A DNA stretch of 27,045 bases from Candidatus Omnitrophica bacterium UBA5776 (GTDB lineage: Bacteria; Omnitrophota; Gorgyraeia; Gygaellales; Profunditerraquicolaceae): positions 10,078 to 37,122 of the forward strand of contig DIEK01000100.1 in the NCBI GenBank assembly GCA_002418595.1, in the 5' to 3' direction. A model generated the notes under the pieces. That model was not told the DNA's origin. It did not search any database and saw only the letters and a list, made by a program, of their open reading frames with translations. Each line of letters opens with the position of its first letter. Position 1 is the stretch's first letter. The position numbers and the translations under genes are program-made. Positions 25,412 through 27,045 of the stretch are shown piece by piece.

Positions 25412-25583
25412 TGCAGCGTTAGATTCCCTGCCGTGCTCGTTAGGATGAATGATGTTTGGTGAACCAACACCAAGAACACGGGAGTCTTGCTCTTTCGACG
25501 CCTTGGCGCCGGAAGGATCGCTCCCAACCTGGGAAATGGGTTCAACCCGTCATTTGTCCAACGGCACAAGGCGGGGTTTTTTT
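25412..25583 (+). ncRNA. ssrS: 6S RNA
   Basis: 6S RNA mimics an open promoter and binds sigma-70 RNA polymerase in stationary phase. The transcript of about 172 bases has the right length and form. A terminal stem is made from CCCTGCCGT near 25426 and ACGGCA near 25561. A 5' bubble strand holds a hairpin TTGGTG/CACCAA (25456-25473). An apical arm begins with GGGAG (25480-25484) pairing with CTCCC (25521-25525). The 3' side reads GGGTTCAACCCG, like the GGGTTCAA of E. coli 6S RNA. A T-run at 25577-25583 ends it. Location directly before rarA resembles Bacillus 6S-1. The ends are approximate. The start of an in-frame 5' extension of rarA would cover it but is not credible coding. Confidence 0.8.
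25571..25583 (+). terminator. Likely terminator of 6S RNA
   Basis: GCGGGG followed by seven T residues closes the 6S transcript; the stem would come from the 3' strand of the 6S terminal helix or from CCCG at about 25546. Partial read-through into rarA is possible because no other rarA promoter is visible. Confidence 0.5.
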
Positions 25584-25605
25584 ATGCCTTTTTCGGACCG
25601 AAAAC

Positions 25606-26958
25606 ATGTCTTCCCAAGATAAAAAGAAAATCCCCGATAATGAAAAACGTTCTGCCGCCGGCGGTGCAGGCCGCCCGGGCGGTTATCCGGACGTTCCGCT
25701 GGCTGTGCGCATGCGTCCCCGCGACCTGGAAGAATACGCCGGCCAGTCGCACCTGCTCGGGAAAGGAAAGCTCCTGCGTAGGGCGATCGAAGCCGACAGG
25801 CTGACATCCCTGATCCTTTTCGGCCCGCCCGGGACGGGTAAAACCTCTCTCGCCTGGTGCATTTCCAGGATCACCAAGGCGCGCTACGTCGCCTTGAACG
25901 CCACCACTTCCAACGTCGAGCAGATGCGCAAGGAGATCGCGGCGGCAAGAGCGGCAAAGGCGGCAGGGGAAAGGACCATCCTTTTCATCGATGAGATACA
26001 CCGTTTCAACAAGGCGCAGCAGGATGTGCTTCTGCCGGACGTGGAGGAACGCAACGTGGTGCTGATCGGCGCCACCGTGCAGAACCCGTTTTTCTCTCTC
26101 GTCTCCCCGATCCTTTCCCGTTCGCTGGTCTGCGAGTTGAAGAGTTTGAGCGTAGAGGATATAAAGGGTATAATAGGGCGCGCGATTTCCGACAAAGAAA
26201 GAGGCTTGGGAGCGCTTAATGTGTATGCCGCTACGGAAGCGGTGGAATTTCTGGCGCGCTCCTGCGAGGGAGACGCCAGGCGCGCCCTCAGCGCTTTGGA
26301 GATCGGAGTTTTAACTACGCCGCCTTCCCCGGACGGCAGCATAAAGTTCGATCTGGCAGCCGCCTCCGAATCCATACAGAAGAAGGTCGTGCTTTACGAT
26401 CGGGACGGAGACGGGCATTACGATACCATTTCGGCTTTTATCAAGTCCATGCGCGGTTCCGATCCCGACGCCGCGCTTTACTGGATGGCCAAGATGCTTT
26501 ATGCCGGCGAGGACCCGCGTTTCATAGCGCGCAGAATTTGTATCTGCGCCGCCGAAGACGTCGGCAACGCCGATCCGCTGGCGTCGGTGCTGGCCGCGTC
26601 CGCTTTGCAGATATCGGAATTCGTGGGGATGCCGGAAGCGCGCATCCCTCTGGCGCAGGCCGCGGTGTATATCGCCTGCGCGCCGAAGTCCAACGCCGCC
26701 TATCTGGCCCTGGAGAAGGCTTATACCGAAGTTGAGAACGAAACTGTTCAGGAGGTCCCCGATCATCTGAAAGACGCCTCTTACAAAGCCGCCGCTTCTC
26801 TGGGCAGGGGAAAAGATTACAAATACAGCCACGATTATCCCGGCCATTTCATTCAACAGGATTATACCCGCCGCAAAGTGCGTTTTTACGAGCCCACCGA
26901 TATCGGGCACGAGGCCAGGATAAAACAGCGTCTGGATAAGATTCGTTCGGGGAAATGA
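25606..26958 (+). CDS. rarA: Replication-associated recombination protein A (RarA/MgsA)
   Basis: RarA is a tetrameric AAA+ ATPase related to clamp loaders that acts at stalled forks. From ATG 25606 the product has 450 residues, the normal size. It has Walker A GPPGTGKT (73-80), Walker B LFIDE (126-130) with IHRFNKAQQD, sensor 1 near 155-160 and the Arg finger at SR (171-172). The C-terminal tetramerisation domain contains EDVGNADP and the family ending GHFIQQDYTRRKVRFYEPTDIGHEARI. An upstream in-frame start at 25456 would run through the 6S RNA and adds no conserved sequence. No strong Shine-Dalgarno sequence precedes the ATG. Confidence 0.95.
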   Translation: MSSQDKKKIPDNEKRSAAGGAGRPGGYPDVPLAVRMRPRDLEEYAGQSHLLGKGKLLRRAIEADRLTSLILFGPPGTGKTSLAWCISRITKARYVALNATTSNVEQMRKEIAAARAAKAAGERTILFIDEIHRFNKAQQDVLLPDVEERNVVLIGATVQNPFFSLVSPILSRSLVCELKSLSVEDIKGIIGRAISDKERGLGALNVYAATEAVEFLARSCEGDARRALSALEIGVLTTPPSPDGSIKFDLAAASESIQKKVVLYDRDGDGHYDTISAFIKSMRGSDPDAALYWMAKMLYAGEDPRFIARRICICAAEDVGNADPLASVLAASALQISEFVGMPEARIPLAQAAVYIACAPKSNAAYLALEKAYTEVENETVQEVPDHLKDASYKAAASLGRGKDYKYSHDYPGHFIQQDYTRRKVRFYEPTDIGHEARIKQRLDKIRSGK

Positions 26959-27045
26959 TGCGCGCCGAAGGACGAAAGACGCTTTTTCGAGCCCTCCTCA
27001 TCTTCGCCCTGCTTCCTTGTTTTAGGGAACGGTCAATAGATAGTT
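26955..27045 (+). CDS. Partial ORF with signal-peptide-like N-terminus
   Basis: An ATG overlaps the rarA stop codon (ATGA), and a second in-frame ATG follows at once. The frame stays open to the window edge, giving about 30 residues: MMRAEGRKTLFRALLIFALL and so on. A basic start followed by a hydrophobic stretch suggests an exported or membrane protein. The gene is cut by the edge and cannot be identified. Confidence 0.4.
   Translation, partial: MMRAEGRKTLFRALLIFALLPCFRERSIDS

Noticed and set aside
25456..25605. In-frame 50-codon N-terminal extension of rarA
   Set aside because: It overlaps the 6S RNA, carries no conserved RarA sequence, and an ATG at 25606 gives the normal protein length.
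27021..27045. Possible relative of the left-edge repeat at the right edge (GGGAACGGTCAATAGATAG)
   Set aside because: It shares only the short word GTCAATA with the 25-bp repeat, too little to call homologous.

Overview
The window is a bacterial chromosome segment around the replication origin. All genes left of about 8.2 kb lie on the minus strand (dnaA, dnaN, dciA, gyrB, gyrA, in transcription order) and all genes right of about 8.46 kb lie on the plus strand. The roughly 300-base gap at the switch point holds two inverted DnaA boxes, a minus-strand dnaA promoter and two plus-strand promoters facing rpmH. A near-consensus parS site lies 2.3 kb away, just before parA. This is the expected layout of oriC with two outward-running leading strands.

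The organism is Gram-negative-like: two-domain YidC with a large periplasmic region, and GyrB with the long Gram-negative insertion. Gene order, mixed base composition, stand-alone CoaC, PheT without its tRNA-binding OB domain and the edge repeats would suit an uncultured PVC-type lineage such as Omnitrophota, but that is inference; no rRNA is present.

Region by region. 1-259: two 25-bp direct repeats flank what looks like an internally deleted GIY-YIG nuclease gene. 260-8141: replication and supercoiling operon. 8142-8465: candidate origin and divergent promoters. 8466-10580: rpmH, yidD, yidC and a Jag_N-only protein, with rnpA absent. 10585-12403: parS-parA-parB. 12426-15311: ndk, yicC, gmk, rpoZ, coaC (nucleotide and coenzyme A metabolism, RNA decay, RNA polymerase omega). 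15332-15692: tRNA-Cys, tRNA-Leu, tRNA-Val. 15699-25351: the classical translation cluster thrS-infC-rpmI-rplT-pheS-pheT, interrupted between rplT and pheS by a potassium-uptake module (two half-length TrkA proteins, a 40-residue membrane peptide and TrkH) and by an exported OB-fold protein. 25377-25583: 6S RNA with its own promoter, then rarA. A gene fragment runs off the right edge.

The most interesting items are: the small membrane ORF coupled to trkH; infC with no canonical start codon (AUA); thrS lacking the TGS domain and starting six bases after a tRNA CCA end; a Jag protein reduced to its N-terminal domain, with a tandem duplication between its Shine-Dalgarno sequence and start; the missing rnpA; parS upstream of parA; the 6S RNA, whose stem motif recurs as an inverted repeat inside its own promoter; and the GIY-YIG remnant between direct repeats. 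I did not see a clearly new multi-gene system. Most of the window is conserved core genome with unusual details.
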